A stretch of DNA of 64,000 bases from Charina bottae (Eukaryota; Chordata; Lepidosauria; Squamata; Charinaidae): positions 26,443,001 to 26,507,000 of the forward strand of contig JALMGJ010000012.1 in the NCBI GenBank assembly GCA_023362775.1, given 5' to 3'. Position 1 is the first letter of the stretch. Every line of letters begins with the position of its first letter. The notes under the pieces are model-generated. The model was not told the DNA's origin. It made no database searches and saw only the letters and a program-made list of their open reading frames with translations. Shown one piece after another: positions 43,806 through 56,198 of this stretch. The translations under genes were made by a program, and so were the position numbers.

Positions 43806-45672
43806 AACTATGTTATAGAGAAGAGATATCAGATAGTGATGGGGGAATGTACTACTCGGGAGGAAGAAAATGAAGGCAGCTTACCAGCACTGCTGACTAA
43901 TGCAAGAAAGAATGACTCAATTTATTTTACCTGTCATTCTGGAATTAAAGCTATAAAATGTCCTCATGCTTCTCTGGCACCCTTTGGTCCCTGTAGAAAG
44001 AGGAGTGTAACCCAACTTTCCCCTCTCAACACAGGCAAAGGCCATTAGCGAGACTTCCTTGAATTTCTGCCATGAAAGCTCATTCATGTAGTATCAGATT
44101 TTTACAGTAAGCAAGCCACAGAGTTCTGTGACAGAACATAATCACCCAGCCTTTCTGCTTAGGGAGCTCTCTCTAAAACATTTTTCTTTGTAACTTAACA
44201 ACCTTATTTTTGTCCCGCATCCAAGAATGTGAAGAGTTGTTGCTTAGCTCTTTGCATGGCAGCAGCTAAGCCACCACTAATGGTTACCAAGAAACAGGAG
44301 TTTGATCTTTAGGAAATATCATATTTATTTATATTTAATCATTGTCTATACCACCTCAGTCACGAAAGCAAATAATCGGGTTCTTTATTGCTTAGGGGAA
44401 GCACACGCATGGGTGCCTGGTAAGAAGAATTTTAGGGGAGTGCCCCTAAAAACAGTCTTGCAGTACTTTGTGCCACAATTTCAATTTATTATGACCAAAA
44501 GGCCCAAATACTTCGTGCCACAAGCTTTTCCCACATCTGATCATGTGGGCTTTAGTTGCCCACCATTCGTGCTTCGATAAATGGGTTAACCAGGAAGGCA
44601 TTACAAGAGTCTTATTTTGTTTGCTTGTTTATTGTTCAGGATGGATATAAACTATGATGCCAAAAAAAAAACAAAACCCAACATTCACTCCTAAATGCAA
44701 AATTCTCCCACTGAAATGATAAAGCAGCATAGGTGAAGCTTGCCGTACTGCACCTTCAGCATATGGAATGTGTTACTGCAAGATGCTGTGATGGCCATGA
44801 CCACAGATAGCTTATGAAAGGATTCCAGGTGAATATATGGCAAATAGTGTTTTCTGGGGTTGCTGGACATAATAATAAAAGGCACCCTCCTTGTGTTAGG
44901 AATGTAGCACTGGTTTTCTCTGCTTGTAAAATTCCTGAGAGAGATGCACTTTTAAAATTATTTATTTATTTATTTATTTTAAAATAATGAAGTACCAAAA
45001 CAACAAAAACCCTGCATCGCAAACAGAGAAAAAAGGTGAATAGTGATTATACGGTGAAAAAAGGAAACCTAGGTATATTATAGTGACTAGGTAAACTAAA
45101 CATGACAGAACAAAACAGAAAAAATCCATGTTATAACTATAGAAAACAATATAAAATTAATGCAATCCTTATGTTTATTCTTAAATCTAGACCATATACC
45201 AACCAGCCTACAGTGTCATCTTCTAATTTGTAGAACACAGAGATTTTTCACAACTAGATAACAAATTAATTTCCTGGATCTTTTCCTTAAAATCAGGAAA
45301 ATAAGTTTCTTTCCAGGTGCATCAAATTATCCTCTTTGCCATGCCCCAAGCCCTACAAAGCCAAAACTCTTGATGAGATGATGGAATCTGTATAGGAATA
45401 TAAATCCTATATAATTATCAATCGATTTAATGAATAATTAAGGCTCAACATCACACCAAGATCCTTAATTGTAATATTTCTTCCTAGCTGAAACATCTTC
45501 CTGATTAGTAGTAGTTAGCCAAACAGCAAACCAAAGGAACTGTAGATGTAGCTGATGTGGTAATTCCTATCTTCTGGTTCATCACAGAGGTCTTAGTCCA
45601 CCAGAATCGCATAATGAATTTCCATGTTAAGTGGCATGCCATTTTGTTGAAGACATCAAGTTTGTTAGCATA
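43806..45672. other. DYM intronic DNA, no gene recognised
   Basis: Unassigned. Short TTTA repeats at about 44955-44985. Confidence 0.6.
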
Positions 45673-45685
45673 TTTTACCATCCTT

Positions 45686-46022
45686 GAGGGGCGTGGTGGC
45701 TCAGCGGGTAAGACGCCAGGCTTGTCGATCGGAAGGTCGCAAGTTCGGAGGTTCGAATCCCTAGCCCTGTGTGCAGAGTGAGCTCCCACACTAGCTCCAG
45801 CTCTTGCCAACCTAGCAATTTAAAAGCATGCAAATGCAAGTAGATGAATAGGTACCACGTCGGTGGGAAGGTAACAGCGTTCCGCGCGCGTCATGCCGGC
45901 CACATGACCGTGGAAGCGTCTTCGGACAACGCTGGCTCTTCGGCTAACAAATGGAGATGAGCACCGGCCCCTAGAGTCGGACACGACTGCACAAATGTGC
46001 GGGGGGAACCTTTACCTTTTTT
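45686..46022 (+). mobile_element. Sauria-type tRNA-derived SINE, copy 3
   Basis: Head GTGGCTCAGCGGGTAAGACG and B-box GGTTCGAATCC, same body as the other two copies, and tail CCTTTACC followed by T-run. Exact 13-bp duplication TTTTACCATCCTT (45673-45685 and 46023-46035). Confidence 0.94.
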
Positions 46023-46035
46023 TTTTACCATCCTT

Positions 46036-47730
46036 ACACTATTGTCTTATTATATGTGCTGTGAGACAGGAAAGAGTTAGTGCCACGTGCATTCTTTTCA
46101 GATGCACCTGTTGTTGGTGGTGATGTTGTCATAAGTGGAGTAGTTTAACATGTTAACTTGAGAACATATGCTATGAAGTGCCTGAAGTTGTAGCGGTGTT
46201 TTTGTTTTGAACGTCTTCTCCCTTTGGGTGGGCGGGCAGGCAGACAGACCAACAGGCAGACAGATACCATTTGATGCATTCGTTGTTCTTTTTGAATGTG
46301 AGGTTTTAGTGGTTTACTACGTTAGATTCCAAAACAGAGTCCTTAGATTCCTAAAATAGAATCCAGCTATCAGCTCCTTCAAATTGAAAGCTTCATCTGT
46401 GTTTTTGGCAGGCTAAAAACTTTATCCAAAGTTTCTTTTGTCCCCAAACTTTGATTTCTTAGATAACATTTCAAAATTGATTTCCTTTGTATGGGGTTTA
46501 TTTTTAAAATGCATCCGCAAGAAGTACAGCTAAAAGCACACTTGTACTCATTCATGTTCTTCAAGCCGAGTGGCTCAGCACAGCCGTAGAGGAAGCGTAT
46601 CCCCGTCCCCCTGGGTTTTTAAAGGGCTGTCACATGTGTGAAAAGCACTCATTGTTCTTCACTAAGAGCTCTAATGGGATCTGGGCCTTCCGACATCCTC
46701 GCTTGGTGCTGCCTGGCTCGGCAGTGGGGAGCGAGAGACAGTCTGGCTCCATCAAGGAGTCTTTCAGTGGTGTCTGCGCCCTCCACGATTCCAAAATCTC
46801 TGCCTGGCTTTTCCCACTGGACCATTCATTTATCAGGAAATGAAACTGGTTACAGAATTCTTTCTGTTGCCAAACCTCACTGACGAAATCTGGTTTGCTG
46901 TTAGCTTCAGAAATTACAGAGTGCATTCGCTGGCTCAGTGGTGCTCTGAAGTTCTCTTCTGACGGGGCCTGAAAAGAAGCCCTGTTCTGTTGAGTTTGCA
47001 GAGAGGAGCTTCAGCACGTTTGCCTCGATATTTACTCTCCACGTCTAAACAAGAATGGGGAAGTCAAGCCCCTGACAATTTTGACTCAGAAGCTGGGGGT
47101 GGGGGGGCGTGATTTCTTTGGTATTACAATGGAAGATGTTGCTTCCTTGAAACTGGAATGGTGTTGCCTGTTTGTACAGTCTTCTTAGCAAACCTGGGAT
47201 TTTCTTGCTGCTCTAAATCAGTGGGCATGGGCTGCCAAAGCAGGTTGTGCCATGAAACAGGTGATCTTGTTGATGCTAAAGCTAGATAGTGTGTTTAGTT
47301 AATATCTTGTAATAAAGGGCACCAGCAGGGCAACTGCCAGTTAGGACAAGGGCATGATTGTGGGGAAAGATTGATGTGTTGTGCACATTCAATAATCATG
47401 GTTCTTTTCAACTCTGGGGTAGATGGAGGAAATAAAATGGGGTTCAAATTATTTTAGCCTGTGGATTCTGCGCCTGGTAATTCTGTTTTACAAAGGTTGA
47501 AATTTTGAAAGGTTGCAATTTTGGTGCAATAAATGCTGTAGAACCTTTGCTGAATCTTTGAAAGTATGGGCCTAGTTTGTCTGTAGGAAAACCAATAGAT
47601 TTCCATGTAAAAGCAAAAATAAAATCATCAAAAATTATAAAACAATCCTTGTTTTACCAGTCATGAGTAAAAAAAATTGCTTCCTAAAAAAATGGGGCAG
47701 GATGACCAGTTCTGGAAGCCATTTGTAATA
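46036..47730. other. DYM intronic DNA, no gene recognised
   Basis: Unassigned. 46560-47040 is less AT-rich than its surroundings and has overlapping short ORFs on both strands, but none resembles a known protein. Confidence 0.55.
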
Positions 47731-48006
47731 GTGTGCATTCAGAAGGCCCTTAAGACCTGGCTCTGCCATCTGGCCTGGGACGACGGAGGTGGTAGTGCCT
47801 CCTGGGGTTGGCTGGCCCCGTAGCCGCATGATCCATTCTACGGGTCCTAATCCATCTTGGATTTTATTTTATTTATTTTATGCTTGTGAGATATTTTGTA
47901 TAGTTTTTAAATTTTATTTATTGTAACCCGCCCAGAGTCCCTTGCATGGGAGATGGGCGGGGAATAAATTTGAAAAATAAATAAATAAATTTGAAAAATA
48001 AATAAA
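47731..48006 (+). mobile_element. L2-like LINE, 5'-truncated 3' end
   Basis: Encodes the last residues of the same ORF as 15147-18452 (ALKTWLCHLAWDDGG... to GWLAP and a stop), then the family 3' UTR with CCCGCCCAGAGTCCC and an AAATAAATAAAT tail. It is about 90 per cent similar by eye to the intact copy. Confidence 0.88.
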
Positions 48007-49257
48007 TTACAGATCAAATCATTTGCTATCCTTTCTGGGTTAAGTACGTGCAAACAGTATTATTCATGAATGGCACATATGTATAAATCAGAGCTTTTCC
48101 TGGCAAGCTATGCATGATTGGCAGCCCTGTAGGTTTGGCTCCATTCATAATGTGCATATATGTATGCATTTTGTCCTTCAGAGTATGGTTCCAAGGGAAA
48201 GAGAAAGAGAGAAACCACACAGAGACACGCATGCATACATGATGCATCCCTAGACACAAGTGAAATGCTGATTTCAACATCTGCAAACCATTCTATAGTG
48301 TGTGTAGCCTTTGTTTCAGGAGAAATTAGGCAAGCAGTATAAATATACTGTAAATGAAAAATAAAGGACTAGGCAATATTTTTTTATTTTATCACTTATT
48401 TGGCACTGAAGTCTATGTGCCAGAGAGCTCCAAATCTAAAACTGTTTCCTCGAAGTCTGGCATATAATATAGTCTTGCCAACAGGGAATTGTTTCAGTGG
48501 CTTGATGCTCTAATGCAGCCTATGAGGTGTAATGTTAACTATTTTTGTTACTTTCCAAAGAAATCCAAAATCTGTGTCCAGTATGAAGCTAATATACTGA
48601 AGTTAATATGCTGGCTTTTGTCTTGAAAACTGTTTTCAAGGTAGTCACTGATGGAAGTGAGATAGATGGTAACAGAAGACAGGGCCTCCCATGCACTAGC
48701 CCCTCATTAGAACTCTTAGATCTTGTAGGCTATTATCTTTTAAGACAGACACACACATGCACCTGGCATTCAGTTGATTCATCCAACTGCTGGAGTTTGC
48801 CATACTTCCTTGTTCAATATATATTCCCTGAGAAAGATAGCTTATCTTTTCTTAACTTCTTTTTCTTGCAAGGTATCAGCTGCATTTGTATGCGGTGATA
48901 AATCATATTTCCTTAGAATTTTCTACTATTCAAGAACAATTATAATGTTGGGGTGTTACTCAGTTCCTTTGAATCATCCTGTCAGCTGAAATGGCTAACC
49001 TGGCGGCTTTGTGCACAGTTTATTGTTATGTGTGAATCAAAAATGACCTTATTCATCCATTAACACATCAGAGTAAGAAGCTGGGTTTCTTCTTAAGAAG
49101 AGCACATCAGGAGTTCTTGAGTTGCATATGAGTTTCGCTGAGCTGCTCCTGCTGCTGGAAGAGGAACTGAGCTTACTGTGCTCTTTCCCAAGTAACCCAG
49201 AATATGATTTACCATTGTTTCATAATGCATAATTTAAAAAAACAATGAACCAGGACC
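48007..49257. other. DYM intronic DNA, no gene recognised
   Basis: Unassigned. Confidence 0.6.
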
Positions 49258-49450
49258 CCATATGTAGTGCAGTGATTAAAATGTGGAGTTAGGTAGGGAA
49301 GCCCAGGTTTCAAGTCTACCTGCAGGTGTGGAAACTTACTGGGTGACATTAAACCAGTCACACTCTCAATCCAACCTAAATCATACAGTATGTCATGAGG
49401 ATGGACGAAAGGGGGCTGCCCACATAAGCCACCTTGAAATATGGGAGAAA
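49258..49450 (+). mobile_element. Old tRNA-derived SINE (MIR/CORE-like), decayed
   Basis: GTAGTGCAGTGATTAAAATG (A-box-like) and GGTTTCAAGTC (B-box-like), then a GTGTGGAAACTTACTGGGTGAC stretch like the CORE region of MIR-type SINEs. Diverged. Confidence 0.45.
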
Positions 49451-51049
49451 AAGCAGAGTTTCAGTCAAACAATGCAATTAGTTTCATTTTTAAAATGCAA
49501 CTTCACCACTTTTATTTGAATCTACCCAGCATAAGTCCAAAAATGAATATATTCCAAAGCAATCAGTACAAACATAGAGTTGTGTTTATTTACCTTGTCC
49601 CAGTTTAGAGGCTTAGTTTTGAAATAAATGTGCACTGAGCATTGGTCTTCCATAAAACAATTGGAATTCTGATTCTCTTTATAGTCCTAATTTGTTGCAT
49701 TATCTCAACTATTTTTAACCTATTGTACACTCCTCTTGTAGATGTTCATTTCTAATTTGTCTGCCTGCTATCCAGGGCATTGCTCACCAACTGTTCATAA
49801 TTTCTTATAAATTCATTATAACCATTAATGTAGGGCTACGGTATCTTAATTTTAACTCTTACTTCACCATTTTTACAATACTAGCTTGCATTAATCCCCA
49901 CATTTTCCTTCCCTCAAAGAGCTTTATTTAGTTTTCATCTAGTCTTATGATCTGTTCCTGAAACCAAGCTATTTTACAGTCATGCTGAAGTTTTGGCTTG
50001 TTTATTTGGAATGACTCAGTGGAAAATTAAGGCTCTCGTAGCTCAACCTCTGGTCATGCACTTGAGTTCATCTCCCTAACATTTGCTTCTGCAGTCGGCT
50101 ACTCTGTGACCGACTGAAGAGGCTCAGCTGTCTTGTTTGCTGCTTCCTGGGATTGCAGAGCTCTCACAAGACCAGTCCTTGTCTGGTGCCCACTATTGGC
50201 CTTGTTCAGTCTAGACCCCGTGGGGATAAAACCAGTTAAAACGAAGGCTAAATGAATGATTCTGTCTTTCCAGGTAATCATCCATCATGGCATTGTTGAA
50301 AACAATCCAGAATCATGTTTTCAAAGTTCTCCTGGCTGTTAAAAAACAAATTTACATGCTTTTCTTCTCTGTATTTGAAGACAAAATAGTCCAGAGAGAT
50401 GAGACATTTTCTAAGAAAGTACATAGAGGTCATATTGTCTTGGTCCAGCCCCATTATCTCTTTACTTCCTCAAGCCAGAAAAATATAGGAGGCCTCGTTT
50501 TTGCTATAGAGGAGGTAATTACTGCTAAATAGAGACCCTTTCATAATTATTACTAATTCATAATTTCTATAAATCTCACTGTACATTTAACTTACTATCC
50601 TGAATAATGTTCACACAACGATCCTGCAGGGCAGCACATGAATATTCTCATTTTAAATATAGCCAGTATTGTAAGTTCTTAAATTCAGGTGATTTTTAAA
50701 GATGAATTTCAAACAAATATACTGTATTTCCTTCCCTATCACTGTTACCTGTGTTTTCTGAATTTATTGTCATCTCTAGAATAAAGAAAAGAAGTGGACT
50801 TGAACATGGCAAGGGTGGTGCACAGAGGAGACAAGACTGCTTGATTTCCCTTCTGTCTTTGCTATTTTACAGTAGACCTCTCCTGGAACTCCCTGTTGAA
50901 AGTGAAACGCAGCAGAATATTCCTTAGAAGAGGCTGCCTATTGCTTCCGTATGACTGGCTGTTCTGGTTGGAGACCTGTTCCTCGGTATTCCTTTACAGA
51001 ACAGTGAATCATATAGAACTGTAGATGAGTTCTCTCTAATTAGCTTATT
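49451..51049. other. DYM intronic DNA, no gene recognised
   Basis: Unassigned AT-rich sequence. Confidence 0.6.
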
Positions 51050-51129
51050 GTTTAGTACAGGGGTCGGCAAACTTTTTATGCCGGGAGCCATTTTGACATG
51101 CTCGTGCACATTTTGAAATGCTAGAGAGC

Positions 51130-51268
51130 CAGGGGGCGGGGTTTGCGGGCGGGGGCCAATCACGTGGAAGGGGGCGGGGTTCGCGGGCGGGGGCCATTCG
51201 CATGGAAGGGGGCGAGGTTTGCGGGCGGGGGCCAGTCACGTGGAAGGGGGCGGGGTTTGCGGGCGGGA
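51130..51268. promoter_or_regulatory. 38-bp tandem GC-box/CCAAT/CACGTG units, copy 2
   Basis: GCCAATC, GCCATTC and GCCAGTC begin at 51155, 51193 and 51231, again 38 bp apart. The first unit keeps both CCAAT and CACGTG; the second and third have decayed one or both. Confidence 0.45.
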
Positions 51269-51329
51269 GAGGGCGTCCACCCGGCCCAGCTGCCCGGGGT
51301 CCAGGGAGATCAGCTCCGGCGGGATCTGT

Positions 51330-51474
51330 GGCGAAGAGCGGCCGTGGGGGGGGGGGCGACGACAAACGACATGCTTCAGGCTTTCAGCGCTGGAAGGAGG
51401 CCGCCTTCCAGCGCTGAAAGCCTGAAGCGCGCCGCTTGTCGCCGCCTGCCCCCCCCCCACGGCCGCTCTTCGCC
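51330..51474. repeat. 145-bp near-perfect palindrome
   Basis: The inner arms 51373-51397 and 51404-51428 are perfect 25-bp inverses around a 6-base loop. Outer arms match GGCGAAGAGCGGCCGTGGGG (51330-51349) with CCCCACGGCCGCTCTTCGCC at the right end (to 51474). It would form a long hairpin or cruciform. Confidence 0.92.
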
Positions 51475-51482
51475 CGCACGAG

Positions 51483-52575
51483 TTGAACAAAGAAGACGAT
51501 GGAGGGTGGGAAACGAGGCCTGCCCGCTTACCTGCCTGCTTGCCTCCCTCCGCGAGGCCCTCCGCTGCCTTCCCGGGGTCCAGGCCGGATCGGGGGCCTC
51601 GCGGAGAGAAGCAGGCAGGCAGGTAAGCGGGCAGCCCTGGCCTCCGTCGCTGGGCCCGCCCCCCTCGGCCGCTTCCGCCCGCCCGCGTTGAACAAAGAAG
51701 ACGATGGAGGGTGGGAAACGAGGCCTGCCCGCTTACCTGCCTGCTTGCCTCCCTCCGCGAGGCCCCCCGCTGCCTTCCCAGGGTCCAAGCCGGATCGGGG
51801 GCCTCGCGGAGAGAAGCAGGCAGGCAGGTAAGCGGGCAGCCCTGGCCTCCGTCGCCGGGCCCGCCCCCCTCGGCCACTTCCGCCCGCCCGCGTTGAACAA
51901 AGAAGACGATGGAGGGTGGGAAACGAGGCCTGCCCGCTTACCTGCCTGCTTTCCTCCCTCCGCGAGGCCCCCCGCTGCCTTCCCAGGGTCCAAGCCGGAT
52001 CGGGGGCCTCGCGGAGAGAAGCAGGCAGGCAGGTAAGCGGGCATCCCTGGCCTCCGTCGCCGGGCCCGCCCCCCTCGGCCGCTTCCGCCCGCCCGCGTTG
52101 AACAAAGAAGACGATGGAGGGTGGGATACGAGGCCTGCCCGCTTACCTGCCTGCTTTCCTCCCTCCGCGAGGCCCTCCGCTGCCTTCCCAGGGTCCAAGC
52201 CGGATCGGGGGCCTCGCGGAGAGAAGCAGGCAGGCAGGTAAGCGGGCAGCCCTGGCCTCCGTCGCCGGGCCCGCCCCCCTCGGCCGCTTCCGCCCGCCCG
52301 CGTGGAAGAAAGAAGACGATGGAGGGTGGGAAACGAGGCCTGCCCGCTTACCTGCCTGCTTGCCTCCCTCCGCGAGGCCCCCCGCTGCCTTCCCAGGGTC
52401 CAAGCCGGATCGGGGGCCTCGCGGAGAGAAGCAGGCAGGCAAGTAAGCGGGCAGCCCTGGCCTCCGTCGCCGGGCCCGCCCCCCTCGGCCGCTTCCGCCC
52501 GCCCGCGTTGAACAAAGAAGACGATGGAGGGTGGGAAACGAGGCCTGCCCGCTTACCTGCCTGCTTGCCTCTCTC
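51483..52575. repeat. 205-bp tandem array, five full units plus a partial
   Basis: Units begin TTGAACAAAGAAGACG at 51483, 51688, 51893, 52098, (TGGAAGAAAG) 52303 and 52508, exactly 205 bp apart. The sixth is partial. Each unit holds an internal inverted repeat: TGCCCGCTTACCTGCCTGCT and its inverse (to AGCAGGCAGGCAGGTAAGCG), with CTCCGCGAGGCCC against GGGCCTCGCGGAG. The array is therefore a series of hairpins. Unit-to-unit differences are few bases. Confidence 0.95.
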
Positions 52576-53062
52576 CGCGCAGGGGCTGCTGCGGCTGGAG
52601 ATGGCGCTGCCTCCCTGCCGCGCCGGGCCTCGCTCAGTGCGAGAGCCAGGGGGCGGGGTTTGCGGGCGGGGGCCTATCACGTGGAAGGGGCGGGGGTGAG
52701 TTCAGCTGCGGAAGAGCCACACTCAAGGGGCCAAAGAGCCGCATCTGGCTCGCGAGCCGCCATTTCCGACCCTTGGTTTAGTACAATAAGAGGAAGTAAC
52801 TTTTTTCAAGTGAGTAAAATGTGCCTCCATTACATTCTAGGTTTTAAAAGTATGCTTCCAATCAAAAGTTTGAAAAACTGTATTGCTTAGAAGTAGCCAG
52901 GAAGCAGATTTTTCCCTCTTCCACCATTCCTAGCAGTTTTTTAGATTATTACAGGATATTTAAGTCATTTGACATATTTAGCATTGATTCATTGAGCAAT
53001 TTTTGTTCTTGTTTTTTTTAAAAAAAAGAAAAACCATTTTAAGTATTCTTAAGTTCCTAGCT

Positions 53063-53302
53063 CAGAGCTTTCCAAACTTTTCATGTTGGTGACACACTTT
53101 TTAGACATGCATCATTTCGCAACACACTCTTACAGCAGGGCACAAGGCAGGCACTAGGACCTGCGCGGAATCACAGCAGGTTTGGAGGCAGCAGGGCACA
53201 AGGCAGGCACTAGGACCTGCGCGGAATCCTGGCAGGGCTCGGAGGCAGCAGCAGCCGCCAGACACTGCAGCCGTGTTGTGACACACAGTTTGGAAAGCTC
53301 TG
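53063..53302. mobile_element. hAT MITE, CAGAGCTTTCC family, complete
   Basis: CAGAGCTTTCCAAAC ... GTTTGGAAAGCTCTG, perfect 15-bp terminal inverted repeats. Exact 8-bp duplication TCCTAGCT (53055-53062 and 53303-53310). It carries the same AGGCACTAGGACCTGCGCGG units as 31650-32013. Confidence 0.93.
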
Positions 53303-53310
53303 TCCTAGCT

Positions 53311-56193
53311 CAATCTTATATAATCACAGGGACATCACTGGTCTGACATTTTCACACTGCAGGAGGACATGCATCAAGTTTGAGCACATAGACTGTTCTG
53401 CACCTTATAAAAAAGGCTTGACCTATTGCAAATTTGAAAGAGTTCATTCTCCAACCCTGGGTTTCTAAAGAACATAGTTTTGATCATACATTGATTCAAA
53501 GAAAATGATGGGAGCAAACCAGTAATAATGTAGTGTTACATTATATGCGGAGTGAAAAGTAAATGTACAATAGGAGAAACTGTAGGAGGACATTTAGTAT
53601 TGTTCAGGCTTGGAGCACGACATCGCCATGGCAAAATTGTTAAAGATAACTGCATGCAGTTTGGGTTTTGTGTAGATAATAACTCAAATCCATAACTTTC
53701 TCAGAGTTCTGCCTGTTCCCTATCATCTGGTATTTCTAACCATGTTTCCTTTATGGTGCAAGAATCAGAAAGCTCTATGGGTTTGGTGCACATGGCAATT
53801 TCTCCAAAAGGATTAGTTAGATTGATTAAGCTAGATTCCAGTTGCTATGAGATCCCTCCTTGAACATACCCAGATGAGGCAAAAAAGAGATCTCTTCTGT
53901 GCAGGCCTTTAATTACAAATTTCTGCCTTAGAAGAAAGAAAAAAGATATCTTCATTCCTCAGGTGTCAATATTTAAAAGAGCAGGGTTTCCTGTCTAGGT
54001 GATATAGTCCATAGATCCTTGTTAAAACCCAGTCACGTACACAAAATTATTTATCCTTTTATAGCTTAAAAAGGGTGGGTTGATGCTTTCTTTAAGCATG
54101 AAGAAACTCAAGAAATTAAGTTAGTTGCACAAAGGTTTAGAACAAGAGGTCTACAGACTTGATTAGCCTTTACTTCTGCTTGGAAGTCATTGGCAGATGC
54201 TGAAGAATTTGGGAAAAAGAAGCAGCAGATCTCATCCCATCTGTTTTTGGACAAGAGAGAAGCAAGATAGATTTCTTAACATTCTGTCTACTCTAAATTG
54301 CAGTGCAACCATGAGTTGCTGAGTGCCATAATCTTGGATTTCTGGAGGCTTAACAGGGTTGCAATGTCCCAATCTTTTAACTGATTAAAAAGGGGATTCT
54401 AATTATTCAGGCAACAAGAATGATTTTATTAATTTTTAAGAGAAGCTCTTACAAAAACTGGAGAAGTTGGTTATAAACTTTAAAGAAGCAGTACCTCTTC
54501 CTTCTCATGGCAGATTCCTCTTAAGTGATACTTGCTATAACTCCCACAGATTCATTGTCTGAAAACAAATGATAGTGCTTTTTCTGTATCTTAACTATTG
54601 TTTATTGATATCTAGATTGGCTTGATTAAATGATTATTATCTAGGAGTTATTTATTCAGTCAGTAGGGTTGATTATGGGCCAGAAGGGGAATCCATTTGC
54701 ACAGCTGAATCCTCCAAATTAGGAAAGGCAGTGCAAGAGAAAACCTGAGACTGTAGGGCTATAAAGGAAAGTTTCAACTAGCTAGATATGATATATAAAG
54801 TTGGGAAGATCTAAGATGGGTTTGTTAGTCTTTGACAGAATTATTGCCACAGAAATGATACCTATGGAATAATTAGCGGAACACAACTCAGTTGACAATA
54901 GCACGTCACTTGGTATGTGTATAGCGGATTTTTGCTGCTCCGGTTTGCCTAGCCTTCCCTAGTGATTATTCCACCTTCCTCAAGTTTAAGTGAGAGTGTA
55001 CTACCCAAGTCTGTTGGGAAGAGAGTCCCCAGTCTCAAGAGCAGAATTACATGCAGGTTACAGACAGCAGATGATCGCATCATTCATGAAGGTAGCAGCT
55101 GTCCCATTTGCTACCAGAGAGAAATGATGTGGGATTCACGGTCACATGGCTGAATAATAGGAGGTGTGCCTCACTGAATGCCCAAATCTGTGGTGTTCTG
55201 GTTTAAAGTGGCAGTTCAGTTAAGAGACAACTGAGCAGTCATCTCCCGATATAACAGGCCCCATGGACCACATGTCTCTATACATACTTGCAAATGCATG
55301 CACACCCTAAAGAAATGAGTATCATAAAATGTAGGACCACAACTGTGAATAAAATTATATTCTTTTAATTTAAGCAAGACATGTTTGTGTTTTTAAACTA
55401 TAACATCTGTTCAGTCATACGAGATATATAGCATTTTCTTGGAAGTCAACGTTTTTTTGGAAGGAGCAGGGGACAGTTTGTTCTGATGTTGCCCTGGAAG
55501 GAGGCTGGAAGTGGAGGTCAGGCGACAAATGCATCGAGTCATCACTGAATTTTATAAACTCTTGGGACTACTCCTGATTCTGTTTTGAAATTTGCATGTC
55601 TGTGCTGTTGCATCCCTAGACTTCTCTGAACCAATGTAATTTGTAAATAGGCTCCAAATCAAACTCTAGTGTATTCTTCTCTGAAGAAAATTGGTCGGGC
55701 AGAGATTATCATCCCCTTTCCACTGCTAGGAAAAGGAGAGGAGATGAAGTTCTGCAGAGTTCATCATTACTTCAGTCTTGTTGGCATTCAGTTTTGTTCT
55801 GACTTGGCCACATCAGGTCCCCTTTCATGGCCAGACGCTGAGTCATCGCAGAGGCTGCAAGACTTTGGTCATACAGAAACTCAGGAGAAAACTCTTTGTC
55901 ATTGGGGCACTTGATGGGAGCTTATTCAAAGCATCTCCAGCATCTTTCCTAACAGCCTGAAATCTATGCTTTTCTAAATGGGGTGGGTAGGTGACTGTCC
56001 CAACTGTCATGCCACTCTGGGACATCCTTTCTAACAAGAGGCTGCATCTTTGAGGTATAATATATTCCAGTAACATGCCAAACTCAGGTTTTATGCATCC
56101 CATAGTTAAGAACTCACATGATGATTTGAGCTGTCAAGCATATACTTTAACGCTCTATCTCTGCATTCAATTCCTACCAGATTGGCATTTAGT
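53311..56193. other. DYM intronic DNA, no gene recognised
   Basis: Unassigned AT-rich sequence. No exon recognised. Confidence 0.55.
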
Positions 56194-56198
56194 ATATA

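Larger units (their letters stand above)
51058..52775. mobile_element. Non-autonomous hAT element, GC-rich, copy 2
   Basis: Ends CAGGGGTCGGCAAAC and TTTCCGACCCTTG, matching 3885-5421. Exact 8-bp duplication GTTTAGTA (51050-51057 and 52776-52783). It contains three 38-bp promoter-like units (51130-51268), a 145-bp palindrome (51330-51474), and a 205-bp tandem array (51483-52575). No transposase is present. Overlapping ORFs of 60-210 codons in several frames follow the 205-bp period and composition and are not genes. Confidence 0.94.

Noticed and set aside
51236..51877. Overlapping ORFs of 60-213 codons in several frames in the GC-rich hAT element
   Set aside because: They repeat with the 205-bp period, occur on both strands and follow CpG composition; no protein motif.
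51483..52575. CRISPR-like array
   Set aside because: Units are 205-bp direct tandem repeats without spacers, in vertebrate DNA.
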